This document shows positions 1-8,404 of a stretch of 64,000 nt of DNA, piece after piece (position 1 is the first letter of the stretch; each line of letters starts with the position of its first letter). Both the position numbers and the translations under genes were made by a program. The notes beneath the pieces were generated by a model. The model made no database searches, was not told the DNA's origin, and saw only the letters and a program-made list of their open reading frames with translations. Origin of the DNA: Streptomyces cyaneus (GTDB lineage: Bacteria > Actinomycetota > Actinomycetes > Streptomycetales > Streptomycetaceae); assembly GCF_004028635.1 (NCBI RefSeq), contig NZ_RQJW01000003.1:434001-498000 (forward strand), read 5' to 3'.

Positions 1-816
1 AACGCCCTGCTCGTCCCTGCGCTGCAGTTGTGCGTCGAGCGGCGGGCCATTCTGCTGGTCGACCCGCCCGCATCGTGGACCGGCGGGCAGGATGGCGGCG
101 ACTCCAAAGCCGCTGTCGTGGGCACCGTCCTGACGAATATGAAGGAGCTGGAGCTGGGTGACCCCGGCAAGAACGCCGCGGTCTACTACCCCCGTGTCCT
201 CGCGCCCGACCCCCTGCTCGGCGGCGCCGTCCGGCCCTTCCCGCCCTGCGGTGTGATGGCCGGCGTGCTCGCCCGGACCGACGTCCAGCGCGGGGTCTGG
301 AAGGCACCGGCCGGTACGGATGCCTCGCTGGGCGGTGTCACTGAGCTCGAGGTGCCGCTGACGGACCTGGAGATCGGGCGGCTGAACCCGGTCGGAGTCA
401 ACTGCCTGCGGCGGCTGCCCGCGGCCGGTCCGGTCGCCTGGGGGGCGCGGACGCTGCGCGGCGCCGACCGGCTCGCCAGCGAATGGAAGTACCTCCCGGT
501 GCGCCGGCTCGCGCTCTTCATCGAGGAGAGCCTGTTCCGGGGCACGCACTGGGTGGTGTTCGAGCCGAACGACGAGCCGCTGTGGGCCTCGATCCGGCTG
601 AACGTCGGCGCCTTCATGAACTCCCTCTTCCGAGCGGGCGCGTTCCAGGGCCGTACGCCCCAGGACGCCTATCTCGTGAAGTGCGACAAGGACACCAACC
701 CGCAGAACGACATCGATCGCGGCATCGTCAACATCCAGGTGGGCTTCGCCCCGCTCAAGCCCGCGGAGTTCGTGATCGTGCACATCCAGCAGCTCGCCGG
801 CCAGATCCAGGTCTAG
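1..816 (+). CDS. Contractile injection system sheath protein (3' part)
   Basis: The reading frame is open from base 1, so this is the C-terminal part (about 271 residues) of a longer gene. It matches the C-terminal half of phage tail sheath and Afp2/Pvc2-like proteins: a stretch reading WKYLPVRRLALFIEESL, then FEPNDEPLWASIRLNVGAFMNSLFRAGAFQG, with a closing part rich in polar residues (NPQNDIDRG) and ending in VHIQQLAGQIQV. These are the landmarks of the sheath domain that hooks neighbouring subunits together and packs on the tube. The sheath is the contracting motor of the machine. The tube gene follows 29 bases later, as in other clusters of this kind. An apparent internal TTG start at base 28 is not the true start. 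Identity is secure; the N-terminus is outside the window. Confidence 0.93.
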   Translation, partial: NALLVPALQLCVERRAILLVDPPASWTGGQDGGDSKAAVVGTVLTNMKELELGDPGKNAAVYYPRVLAPDPLLGGAVRPFPPCGVMAGVLARTDVQRGVWKAPAGTDASLGGVTELEVPLTDLEIGRLNPVGVNCLRRLPAAGPVAWGARTLRGADRLASEWKYLPVRRLALFIEESLFRGTHWVVFEPNDEPLWASIRLNVGAFMNSLFRAGAFQGRTPQDAYLVKCDKDTNPQNDIDRGIVNIQVGFAPLKPAEFVIVHIQQLAGQIQV

Positions 817-845
817 GTCGAGATCCAGCTCCAGGAGGACGACCG

Positions 846-1367
846 ATGCCCGAAGTCAAGCGCCGGGACCCGTTCAAGAACTTCCGGTTCCGGGTGAAGT
901 TCAGCGGCGAGACCGACTACATCGCGGGAATCAGCAAGGTCAGCGGGCTCAAGCGCACCACCGAGGTCATCCGGCATCGCGACGGCGGAGACCCCGGCAC
1001 CAGCCGCAAGCTTCCCGGCCGCACCGAGTACGAGGCGATCACCCTCGAACGCGGCTGCACCGTCGACACCGCCTTCGAGGAGTGGGCCAACCGCGTCTGG
1101 AGCCTGAAGAACTCGTCGGGCGGGTTGGAGACTTCGCTGAAGGACTTCCGGCGCGACCTCATCATCGACGTCTTCGACGAGGGCGGACAGCAGGTGCTGT
1201 CCTACTCCGTCCATGACTGCTGGGTCTCCGAGTACCAGGGGCTGCCCGAACTGGACGCCGGTTCCAACGGCGTGGCTTTCGAGCACATCAAGGTGGAGCA
1301 CCACGGCTGGGTTCGGGAGCACACCAACCCGCCGCAGGAACCGCAGTTCTCCGACACCGCGGGGTGA
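846..1367 (+). CDS. Contractile injection system inner tube protein
   Basis: A 173-residue protein of the T4 gp19-like/Afp1 tube family. The start ATG is preceded by CAGGAGGACGACC, a strong ribosome binding site. The N-terminus has the family signature: DPFKNFRFRVKF, then IAGISKVSGLKRTTEVIRHRDGGDPG, a conserved loop that contacts the next ring. The middle carries YEAITLERGCTVD and the end carries the strand pair VAFEHIKVEHHGWVRE. Tube hexamers stack to make the hollow needle inside the sheath and can hold cargo in related systems. Only one tube gene is visible here, whereas Afp-type clusters often have two. The next gene overlaps the stop by 4 bases, so the structural genes are probably co-transcribed. 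Confidence 0.95.
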   Translation: MPEVKRRDPFKNFRFRVKFSGETDYIAGISKVSGLKRTTEVIRHRDGGDPGTSRKLPGRTEYEAITLERGCTVDTAFEEWANRVWSLKNSSGGLETSLKDFRRDLIIDVFDEGGQQVLSYSVHDCWVSEYQGLPELDAGSNGVAFEHIKVEHHGWVREHTNPPQEPQFSDTAG

Positions 1368-2086
1368 GCGGGGTGCCGCGGCAGCTGACCGAGGCGAACG
1401 TCCTCGACGTGTGGGAGAGCGGGCTCGCCGGGCCACCGGCGGCTCGCTCCCTGCTGCTCGCCTCGCTGGCGGCGCCAAGCGGGCACAGCGTCGCGGACCT
1501 GCCGCTCAGCGCGCTCAACTCCCTTCTGCTCGAGCTGCGCCGCGGTGCGTTCGGCGACGCGCTGCCGTGCACGGCGGACTGCCCGGAGTGCGGCGAGAGT
1601 CTCGATGTCACCGTGACGGCGGGCGAGTTGCTGCCTTGCGGAGGCGGCGGCGCCGTGGCCGCTACGGCGACTGTGACGTCGTACGGCAGGACGGTCACGT
1701 ATCGCGCGCTGACCGGGCGGGACGTCCGCGCCGTCGATCCCGCCGCGCCCGGCGCCCGCCAGGCCCTGCTGCGGCGCTGCGTCCTGCGCGTCGACCCACC
1801 GGCCGACGACCTGCCCGACGAGGTCCTGGAGGACGTCGCCCGGCTGCTCGCCGACCTCGACCCCGGCGCCGATGCCGTCCTCCCCCTGAACTGCCCGCAG
1901 TGCGACCACAGTTGGGATGCTGCCCTCGACCTCGCCGAACACCTGTGGACCGACGTGTCCGGTTACGTGCGCCGCCTCCTGCACGAAGTGCACGCCCTCG
2001 CCCGTGCCTACGGCTGGACGGAGGCCGACGTGCTCGCGATCAGCCCGACGCGAAGGCAGTTCTATCTGGAGGCGAGCACCGGATGA
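1364..2086 (+). CDS. Baseplate hub assembly-like protein with two CxxC zinc motifs
   Basis: A 240-residue protein starting at a GTG that overlaps the tube stop codon (GTGA). It has two zinc-ribbon-like pairs, CPECG near residue 70 and CPQCD near residue 175, separated by an acidic region. The last 60 residues are helical and end in a pattern (YVRRLLHEVHALARAYGWTEADVLAISPTRRQFYLE) seen in T4 gp26/gp51-like baseplate hub and chaperone proteins, which lie at this place in Streptomyces CIS clusters. I infer a role in building the baseplate hub; whether it stays in the particle cannot be told. The zinc motifs are direct observation. It overlaps the next gene by 4 bases. Confidence 0.75.
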   Translation: MSGVPRQLTEANVLDVWESGLAGPPAARSLLLASLAAPSGHSVADLPLSALNSLLLELRRGAFGDALPCTADCPECGESLDVTVTAGELLPCGGGGAVAATATVTSYGRTVTYRALTGRDVRAVDPAAPGARQALLRRCVLRVDPPADDLPDEVLEDVARLLADLDPGADAVLPLNCPQCDHSWDAALDLAEHLWTDVSGYVRRLLHEVHALARAYGWTEADVLAISPTRRQFYLEASTG

Positions 2087-4176
2087 ACGACTTCGTGGAC
2101 CGCGTCCTCAGAGCACCGGGCCCAAGACTGCGCCCGCTCGCACCGAACGTGTTCGACCCGGGCGCGCCGCGGTTGCCTGGGGGCGGGCGGGGGGCGGCGG
2201 TGTTCGGGCCTGGGGTCGAGGGGGACGCGGAGACAGAGGCGGAGCCAGAGACAGAGGCGGAGGCGGAGGCGGAGACGTGGGTGTCCACGCTGCCGTCCGG
2301 GGAGGGAGTGGTGGGGCCGGTGAAGGGGCTGGCGGTGACGGGAGTTGGGGAGCTCTCGTATGAGGCGGCCTGGGGCGGGGGGTTGTTGTACGACGTGGCT
2401 CCGGGGGACGGGGGCGGCGTGGTCGGGGGCGGAGGCGGGGGCTCGGCGGAGGGTCTGGGAACGGCCGGTGGGGCGGATGGGCTTTGGGTGGGCGGGGAGG
2501 GGGTGCGTCCCGCCGACGGCAAGAGCGGACGTTCCGTTGGCGGGGAGAGGGTGCATCCGGCCGACGGCAACAGGGGACGTCCCGTTGGCGGGGAGGACGT
2601 GCGTCCGCGCGACAGCGGGGGCGTGGGGCCGGCTGGCGCGGGCGGTGACGCCGGGTTGGTCGACGGGCACAGGGTTGGGCGCGTGCATCCGGCCGATGGC
2701 AATAGGGGACGTCCGGTTGGCGGGGACGGTGGCGCCGGCTTGGTTGACGGCCGCGAGGTTGGGCGCGTGCATCCGGGCGACGGCAATGGCGCGGGGCCGG
2801 CCGACAGGTATGCCCACAGGGATGGGGCGCATCCGGTCGGCGGGCGCGGTGGCAGGGCTCTGCCGGCGGCCGACAGCGACAGGGCGGCTCGGACCGGCAG
2901 GGATGCCGTGCATCCGATGGACGGGCGCGGTAGCAGAGCCGTGCGTCCGGCCCCGGCCGACTGCGACGGCGCGTATCCAGCCGACGGGGGCGGTGGTGGC
3001 AGAGGCCTGCGTCCGGTTGAGCGCAAGAAGACAGGCCCAGCACAGACCAAGGCCGTACACCCCGCGGACGCCGAGGAAGCACACCCGACCGCCGATGCCA
3101 CGCACACCGCCCAGCCCGAGCAGCACCGCCGGGCCCATGTCGAGGCCACGCCTCCCGCCGACGGGAGCGAGGTACGCCCGGAGGCCGGGGACGGCGTCCG
3201 CCTGGCCGGCGGGACGGACGTACGACTGAACGGAGCGGCCCCATCGCCGAGCGCAGCGTCGCGGCCGGCGTCCGGTGCCGGGTCCTGGGCGGAGGCCCCC
3301 GGTGTCGGCCGTCGCGAACGGGGCGACGACGGCGAACCGCAGGCTGTGCGGGGCGCCTCTCCTACGACCCCTGCCAGCCAAGTCCCTGACGACGCGGCCG
3401 CGTCGGAAACGCCGCGCGCAGAGCAGTCGCGGCCCTCTCCGACAGGCTCTGCCATCAGCCACCACGCCCTGCCGATCGGCTCTGCCTCGGCAGGCCACAG
3501 GCGTGGTCCTACGACCGATGAGCCGCCCGTACGTCGCCAAAGTCGCCCGGAGCGTCCCGTCGGCACCCGGACGCACACGGCTGCCCCGACGCTCGGCCTG
3601 CGGGAGGCCCTCGGTGCGGACCGCCCTCCCTTTCCGACAGGAGCCGGCACAGCGCCTCAAGGTCAATCGATGTCTCCCGGCCACCCGGGCGCGCCGCTAG
3701 GGGGCTCCGGAATGGAGAGCGAAGACATCGGTTCATCCACCCTCGGCTCCACCACATCTCCCCCTCCAGCGCCCGTAGGGCTCCCCGTCCCCGTCCCGCC
3801 TTCACCCTCACCGTCCCCGTCCTCGTCCCCGTCACCGAAGCCCCCCACAACCAGCCCCTCCCCATCGGACGACCTCCCCCAACCGCCCCCAGCCCGCCCC
3901 GAATCTCCACTCGCGCTCGCCCCGGAGCCCGCCTCCACACTCACTTCAGGCCGCACCCCCCACCTCCGTTCCGCAAGCCCTGCCGCCACCACCCCCACCC
4001 GGCGGCCGGCGACACCACCCCCCAAAGAACCGGCGGCGCACGCGACCGTCGTTCGCGTCACCATCGACCACCTGGTCGTCCGTACCGCCCCTCCCCGCCC
4101 CGTCGACGCCCCGCCCCCTCCCCCGCACCGCAAGCCCCGGCTGAGTCTCGAGGAGTACCTGGGGAGGCGGGCGTGA
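2083..4176 (+). CDS. Long disordered Gly/Pro/Asp-rich CIS cluster protein with internal repeats
   Basis: A 697-residue low-complexity protein between the hub assembly gene and the DUF4255 gene, overlapping both by 4 bases. After a short ordered start (MNDFVDRVLRAPGPRLRPLAPN) come an acidic ETEAE tract and a repeat region of roughly 80-330 built on HPADGNRGRPVGG-like units. A Pro/Ser-rich region follows, then a C-terminus of about 45 residues (ATVVRVTIDHLVVRTAPP, then RKPRLSLEEYLGRR) that looks like the only constrained part. The constrained ends and locked position argue for a real CIS component, with the centre acting as a flexible linker. A length-setting or tethering role is possible, but nothing proves it. 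High GC keeps several frames open across this segment, and the overlaps with both neighbours decide the coding frame. Confidence 0.7.
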   Translation: MNDFVDRVLRAPGPRLRPLAPNVFDPGAPRLPGGGRGAAVFGPGVEGDAETEAEPETEAEAEAETWVSTLPSGEGVVGPVKGLAVTGVGELSYEAAWGGGLLYDVAPGDGGGVVGGGGGGSAEGLGTAGGADGLWVGGEGVRPADGKSGRSVGGERVHPADGNRGRPVGGEDVRPRDSGGVGPAGAGGDAGLVDGHRVGRVHPADGNRGRPVGGDGGAGLVDGREVGRVHPGDGNGAGPADRYAHRDGAHPVGGRGGRALPAADSDRAARTGRDAVHPMDGRGSRAVRPAPADCDGAYPADGGGGGRGLRPVERKKTGPAQTKAVHPADAEEAHPTADATHTAQPEQHRRAHVEATPPADGSEVRPEAGDGVRLAGGTDVRLNGAAPSPSAASRPASGAGSWAEAPGVGRRERGDDGEPQAVRGASPTTPASQVPDDAAASETPRAEQSRPSPTGSAISHHALPIGSASAGHRRGPTTDEPPVRRQSRPERPVGTRTHTAAPTLGLREALGADRPPFPTGAGTAPQGQSMSPGHPGAPLGGSGMESEDIGSSTLGSTTSPPPAPVGLPVPVPPSPSPSPSSSPSPKPPTTSPSPSDDLPQPPPARPESPLALAPEPASTLTSGRTPHLRSASPAATTPTRRPATPPPKEPAAHATVVRVTIDHLVVRTAPPRPVDAPPPPPHRKPRLSLEEYLGRRA
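2551..2727 (+). repeat. Near-identical DNA repeats inside the disordered CIS gene
   Basis: A unit of about 45 bases beginning GTGCATCCGGCCGACGGC occurs at 2551-2597 and again, with a few silent or conservative changes, at about 2683-2727. Degenerate further copies with GTGCATCCG or GCGCATCCG cores run to about 2960. The unit encodes variants of VHPADGNRGRPVGG. Such arrays can expand or shrink in frame by recombination. Confidence 0.7.
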
Positions 4177-5387
4177 GTGATGCGTTGGCGATTGCCGCCG
4201 TGACCGAGACGCTGCGGGCCGTGCTGCGCAGGTCCCTCCAACAGATCGTGCCCGGGGCTGAGGTGACGGTCTGTCACCCGGCGGATGTCGCCGCAGCCTT
4301 CGCCGGAGGCGAGGGCGAGGGCGAGGGCACGACGGCCGTGCTCAACCTCTTCCTCCACCGGACCGGTATCGACCCCGCTTGGCGCAACGCCGACCCCGAG
4401 GGCTCGCGCCCTGGTGAGAGTCGGCATCCCGCGCTGCCGCTGGTCCTGCACTACCTGTTCACCGCGCACGTACCGGCCGGTGAGAACTCCACCGTTCCCG
4501 AGCGGCTGCTGGGTGCGGCGATGGCGGCGCTGCACGAGCGGCCGCAGCTGCGTGCCGACGACCTCAGGGCCGCCGCAGGCTTCAGTGATCTGCATCTTCA
4601 GCAGGAGCCGGTGAAGGTCACTCCGGCGATGATGACGGCCGAGGAGATGTGTCTGCTGTGGGCGGCCCTGGGCCACGGTTACCGGCTGTCGGTCGCGTAC
4701 GAGGCACGTGTCGTTCTCATCGACAGCGCCGTACCCGGCCGGGCACCCCTGCCGGTGCTGCGGCGCGGGGCGGCCGGGACCGGGCCCGAGGCGATCCCGA
4801 CGGCGGCCGCGCGCTGGCCGGTACTGCAGGCCGTCGCGCCCCCGGTCGCCGCGCCCGGCTCCGACATCGTGCTCAGCGGGAGCGGATTTGAGGCGGGGAC
4901 GGTAAGCGTGCGTCTGACGCACCCGCTGCTCGGCGGGCCGCTGGTACTGCCGGCCCGCGCGGACGAGGCCGGCTCGTTGCGGGCGACGCTCGGCGAGGAG
5001 CTCGGCGCGGGAAGCTGGTCGGCCGTCGTCGTCCTCACCGCGCCCGACGGCAGTGAACGGACCACCGAGCCACGGCACTTCCACATCGCGCCGCGCATCA
5101 CCAGCTCCTTGCCGCTGACCGCCGAGCGGGACAAGAAGGGGGCGGTGACGCTGGTCGTGGAGTGCGCGCCCGCCGTGCATCCCGGTCAGCGGGCCGAGCT
5201 GCTGGTGGCGGATCGGCCCGTGCTCGCGGAGCCGTTCACCCGGGCGACTCGGACGCTGCGGTTCCGGCTGGCCGCGGGTGCGCCGGGGCGGTATCCGCTG
5301 CGGTTGCGCGTCGACGGGGTGGACAGCCCGCTGATCGATGTGGAGGCGGGGCAGTTCGACGCCGACGCGGCGGTGGTGATCACATGA
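4173..5387 (+). CDS. DUF4255 (Afp16/Pvc16-like) protein, probable sheath or tube terminator
   Basis: A 404-residue protein with GTG start overlapping the previous stop. The first 190 residues match the DUF4255/Pvc16 N-terminal family: helical start MSDALAIAAVTETLRAVLRRSLQQI, then NLFLHRTGIDPAWRN, a conserved PALPLVLHYLFTAH strand, and the ERLLGAAMAALHERP and VKVTPAMMTAEEMCLLWAALG helices. Family members cap the far end of the sheath-tube shaft and fix particle length. The remaining 210 residues look like two Ig/IPT-type beta-sandwich repeats, a common extension in actinobacterial versions. It is embedded in the operon with 4-base overlaps on each side. Confidence 0.88.
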   Translation: MSDALAIAAVTETLRAVLRRSLQQIVPGAEVTVCHPADVAAAFAGGEGEGEGTTAVLNLFLHRTGIDPAWRNADPEGSRPGESRHPALPLVLHYLFTAHVPAGENSTVPERLLGAAMAALHERPQLRADDLRAAAGFSDLHLQQEPVKVTPAMMTAEEMCLLWAALGHGYRLSVAYEARVVLIDSAVPGRAPLPVLRRGAAGTGPEAIPTAAARWPVLQAVAPPVAAPGSDIVLSGSGFEAGTVSVRLTHPLLGGPLVLPARADEAGSLRATLGEELGAGSWSAVVVLTAPDGSERTTEPRHFHIAPRITSSLPLTAERDKKGAVTLVVECAPAVHPGQRAELLVADRPVLAEPFTRATRTLRFRLAAGAPGRYPLRLRVDGVDSPLIDVEAGQFDADAAVVIT

Positions 5388-5734
5388 CGACGGCCACGCG
5401 GGTCGAGCTGCGCATCCGCCGGCTGGTGTGGGAGGGGGCCGGCCCGCCCTCGCCCGCGGCGCTGTGCGCGGCCGTCGAGGCCGAACTCGCCGTGCTGCTC
5501 GGCGACTCCCCCACCGTCGCCGCCGACGCCCCCGACCCGGCCGTACCTGCGGACTGCGCCCTCACCGCGCACGCCCGCCGGATCGCCCGCGCCGTCCATG
5601 ACCTGCTCCGAGCCGGGCAACCGCCGGACCCACAGCGCTGCTCCCGGCATCTGGTCCAGCATCCGGCCCCCGACGCCGCCCCCGCCACTCCCACGTCCGG
5701 TCCCCGGCCAAAGGCAGGAGCCCTCATCCCATGA
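5384..5734 (+). CDS. Small CIS cluster protein of unknown function
   Basis: A 116-residue protein between the terminator-like gene and the tube-adaptor gene, overlapping both by 4 bases (ATGA). I do not recognise a family. The first 75 residues look ordered: RVELRIRRLVWEGAG, then a helix AALCAAVEAELAVLLG and a second helix ALTAHARRIARAVHDLLR. The last 35 are Pro/Ala-rich and probably flexible. The tight translational coupling suggests a structural or assembly role in the particle. No signal peptide or membrane segment. Confidence 0.65.
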   Translation: MTTATRVELRIRRLVWEGAGPPSPAALCAAVEAELAVLLGDSPTVAADAPDPAVPADCALTAHARRIARAVHDLLRAGQPPDPQRCSRHLVQHPAPDAAPATPTSGPRPKAGALIP

Positions 5735-6372
5735 CCACCCCCGCCCCCCGCCGCGGCGGCTTCGTCTTCCTGGACCCCGAGCAGGGCCAGGTGCTGCGGG
5801 TCATGCCCTTCCAGTACAACCCCGACAGCATCACCCGCACCCTCCAGCCGCGCGGCATCGGCGCCGACGCCGGTGACCGGCTGGAGGCGTTGCGGTTGCA
5901 GGGTCCGGCCCGGGAGACGTTTCGGATCGACGCGGAGTTCGATGCCGTGGACCAAGCGGCCTCGAAGACCATGTCGGCACCGCCCACGGGATCGGGGCTG
6001 AGCGCGACGCTGGCCGCGCTGGAGAGCGCCGTCACCCCGACGAGCGCCCAGTTGACCCGGCAGAACGACCTGGCCGGGCAGGGAATTTTGGAGATCGCCC
6101 CCGTGCAGGCCCCGCTGTCCGTGCTGGTGCTGGGGCCGCGCCGGGTGCTGCCCGTGCGGATGCTGGACATCGACGTGACGGAGGAGGCGTACGACGGGGA
6201 GCTGAATCCGATCCGGGCGCGCGTGACGCTGACGGTGCGGGTCCTCACCGTCGACGACGTCGGATTCGGCCACAAGGCCGGGGGTCTCTACCTCCAGTAC
6301 CAGCAGGGCCGGGAGCGCCTCGCGGCAACGGTCGCGAACGGCCCGGCGACCGTCGGCTATCCGGGCGGCTGA
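5731..6372 (+). CDS. CIS tube-adaptor protein (Afp7-like N-terminal domain)
   Basis: A 213-residue protein of the CIS tube/adaptor N-terminal domain family. The family hallmark VMPFQYNPDSITRTLQPR sits at residues 24-41, followed by GPARETFRIDAEFDAVDQ and a C-terminal strand set VLVLGPRRVLPVRMLDIDVTEEAYDGELNPIRARVTLTVRVL. In Afp/PVC particles this kind of protein links the first tube ring to the central spike hub and normally carries a LysM domain at its C-terminus. Here the LysM domain is encoded separately by the next gene, 44 bases downstream, so the two products probably do the job of one Afp7. Confidence 0.88.
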   Translation: MTTPAPRRGGFVFLDPEQGQVLRVMPFQYNPDSITRTLQPRGIGADAGDRLEALRLQGPARETFRIDAEFDAVDQAASKTMSAPPTGSGLSATLAALESAVTPTSAQLTRQNDLAGQGILEIAPVQAPLSVLVLGPRRVLPVRMLDIDVTEEAYDGELNPIRARVTLTVRVLTVDDVGFGHKAGGLYLQYQQGRERLAATVANGPATVGYPGG

Positions 6373-6416
6373 GCCGCACTCGCGCCGCGTACCCACCAGC
6401 AGCCGGAGGAGGTCCC

Positions 6417-6743
6417 ATGTTCGAGCCCAGCAGCAGGTACCACGGGCTGCCCACGACGACGTACACCCTTGCGGACGGCCGGACCGTCACGCACCTGCGC
6501 CGCCGGTTCCTGCCCCGGCCGGAGGAGTTGACGGCCGTCGGCGAGCATGTCGTCGCCGCCGGCGAACGGCTCGACGGCATCGCGGCCCGGCGGTACGGCG
6601 AGCCGGAGCAGTCGTGGCGGATCGCCGACGCCAACCGGGCGATGCGGCCGGACGAGTTGACGGCCGTGCCCGGCCGGAGGTTGCGGATCACCCTGCCCGC
6701 CGAGGCGTCGGCGGGGGCTGTCGGCGGCGAACGGGCGTGGTGA
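6417..6743 (+). CDS. LysM domain protein of the CIS baseplate
   Basis: A 108-residue protein with start ATG preceded by GGAGGAGGTCCC. Residues 40-92 form a LysM module: VVAAGERLDGIAARRYGEPEQSWRIADANRAMRPDELTAVPGRRLRITLP, the usual pattern of G-x-x-L, small helix, and closing strand. No signal peptide, so it acts inside the cell. In tail-like machines such short LysM proteins (T4 gp53, Afp7 C-terminus) brace the baseplate around the hub rather than bind cell wall. Its stop codon overlaps the start of the hub gene. Confidence 0.85.
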   Translation: MFEPSSRYHGLPTTTYTLADGRTVTHLRRRFLPRPEELTAVGEHVVAAGERLDGIAARRYGEPEQSWRIADANRAMRPDELTAVPGRRLRITLPAEASAGAVGGERAW

Positions 6744-7861
6744 TGAAGCACAGCCCGCAGGTGATGCTGCTCCTCGGCGACACGGTGCCCGCTCCGGCCC
6801 CGGCGGCGTTCGTCGACGCCCTGCACGGGGTGCGGATCACTTCGGCGAGCGGGGCGACGAGCGGCTTCCAGCTGACCTTCTCGGTCGCTCCGGGCTCGGC
6901 GCTGCCCCGGGCGGTCCTGCCGGACGGGGCGCTGCACGCGAAGAAGCGGGTCGTGGTCGCCGTGGTCCTCGCGGGCCGGTGCCAAGTCCTCGTGGACGGT
7001 GTGATCACGCATCAGGAGCTGCACGCGGCGCGGGCTCCCGGGGCGTCGTTCCTCGTCGTCACCGGTGAGGATCTGTCACTGCTGATGAATCTGCGGCACG
7101 TCCGGCGGGCGTATCCGGGACTCGCGCCGCACCTGCGGGCGACGGCGGTGTGTGCCGCGTACGCGCAGTACGGCATCACGCCGAAGGCCGTGGCGCCGGT
7201 GCTCGCGGACCAGCCGAATCCGCTGATCGACATTCCGGTGCAGGTGGCGACCGACCTCGCCTATCTGCGGGCGATGGCGGCGGACGTCGGTCATGTCTTC
7301 CATCTCGAGCCGGGGCCCTCGCCGGGGGTCAGCACCGCCTACTGGGGGCCGCAGCGCCGCGAGGGTGCCCTCCAGCCGGCCCTGACGACCGGGTGCGGTG
7401 CCGCCGACAACGTGGAGGAGCTGACGTTCTCCTTCGACGGGCTGGCCGCGTCCGGCTATGGCACGCACCGGCTGCAGCCCCCGTCCACGACGGCTTCCGA
7501 GGCGACCGCTCCGCAGCCGCTCGTGCTGCGCGGATCCCTGGCGGCCCGACCGGCCGAGGCCCTGCGTGCCGGTGCCCTCACCGGGCAGACCGGCCGCTCC
7601 CTGACCCGGACCCTGCTGGCCGGACTCGGCCGCGAGGTCGCCGCCGACGCGGTCACCGGGCACGGGACCGTCGACGTCCTGCGCTACGGCCATGTCCTGG
7701 CCGCCCACGCTCTGGTGGGGGTGCGCGGGGCGGGAGCGGCGTACGACGGGCGCTATCTCGTGGCCGCGGTGACCCACGACCTCACCCGGGCCACGTTCCG
7801 ACAGCACTTCACGCTGGTCCGCGACGGACTCGGCGCCGACACCCAGGTGGTGACCGTATGA
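6743..7861 (+). CDS. Baseplate hub protein (gp27/phage late control D-like)
   Basis: A 372-residue protein, taken from the ATG that overlaps the LysM stop (TGATGA); a GTG one codon earlier is possible. It matches the VgrG N-terminal/gp27-like hub family: an opening beta domain (PAAFVDALHGVRITSASG, then GFQLTFSV), the segment HVRRAYPGLAPHLRATAVCAAYAQYGI, and the strongly conserved PQVATDLAYLRAMAADVGHVFHLEPG-like part near residues 165-190. The end (VRGAGAAYDGRYLVAAVTHDLTRATFRQHFTLVRDGLG) is the classic closing strand pair. The hub trimer adapts the sixfold tube to the threefold spike, whose gene follows with a 4-base overlap. Confidence 0.88.
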   Translation: MKHSPQVMLLLGDTVPAPAPAAFVDALHGVRITSASGATSGFQLTFSVAPGSALPRAVLPDGALHAKKRVVVAVVLAGRCQVLVDGVITHQELHAARAPGASFLVVTGEDLSLLMNLRHVRRAYPGLAPHLRATAVCAAYAQYGITPKAVAPVLADQPNPLIDIPVQVATDLAYLRAMAADVGHVFHLEPGPSPGVSTAYWGPQRREGALQPALTTGCGAADNVEELTFSFDGLAASGYGTHRLQPPSTTASEATAPQPLVLRGSLAARPAEALRAGALTGQTGRSLTRTLLAGLGREVAADAVTGHGTVDVLRYGHVLAAHALVGVRGAGAAYDGRYLVAAVTHDLTRATFRQHFTLVRDGLGADTQVVTV

Positions 7862-8397
7862 CAGCAGCGCAGACGCACACGACACATCAGTGGCACGGCA
7901 TGTACGAGGGTGTCGTGGTTTCCGCCGTGGACCCGACCGGGGTCGGCAGGCTTCTGGTGCGGGTCCCGGAGGTACTCGGCGACGAGGCGCCCGTGTGGGC
8001 CGCCCCGCTCACCCCGCTGGCCGGTTCGGACTGCGGCATGTACGTGGTGCCGCCGCCGGACTCCGGTGTGTGGGTGCGGTTCCTCGACGGGGACCCGGAG
8101 CGCGCCGTGTGGGTCGGGTTCCGGCGGGGCGGGTCGGGTGACGTGCCGTCGGCGGCGAAGTCGGCGCCGCCCGGCGTCCCGCAGATCGTGCTGGCCACAC
8201 CTTCCGGCAACGCCCTGGTCATCAGCGACATGCCCGGTCCGGCGGGCGGGATCAAGCTCCAACTGCACGGTGAGAAGGGGCCGTTCATCAAGATCGACGA
8301 GATGTCGATCGAGATCTCCTGCGGGTCCGGACTCGCCACGCTCAAGCTCGTCGGACCCCAGCTCACCGTCAACGGCGGCGCGCTGACGGTGTTGTGA
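7858..8397 (+). CDS. Baseplate spike protein (gp5/phage baseplate V-like)
   Basis: A 179-residue protein with an OB-fold domain in residues 10-95: GMYEGVVVSAVDPTGVGRLLVRVPEVLG, then GMYVVPPPDSGVWVRFLDGDPERAVWVG, the typical gp5/VgrG OB signature. The C-terminal 80 residues alternate hydrophobic and polar residues (IKLQLHGEKGPFIKIDEMSIEISC), consistent with the triple-stranded beta-helix needle. There is no lysozyme domain as in T4 gp5, so wall breakage would need another protein. Hub and spike split over two overlapping genes is common in CIS loci. Confidence 0.88.
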   Translation: MTAAQTHTTHQWHGMYEGVVVSAVDPTGVGRLLVRVPEVLGDEAPVWAAPLTPLAGSDCGMYVVPPPDSGVWVRFLDGDPERAVWVGFRRGGSGDVPSAAKSAPPGVPQIVLATPSGNALVISDMPGPAGGIKLQLHGEKGPFIKIDEMSIEISCGSGLATLKLVGPQLTVNGGALTVL

Positions 8398-8404
8398 GGA
8401 CGCC

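Noticed and set aside
2040..3684. Three long open frames on the minus strand over the CIS repeat gene (378, 536 and 540 codons).
   Set aside because: They arise from the GC-rich, low-complexity repeat. They have no start context, they overlap each other, and the plus-strand frame is fixed by 4-base overlaps with genes on both sides.
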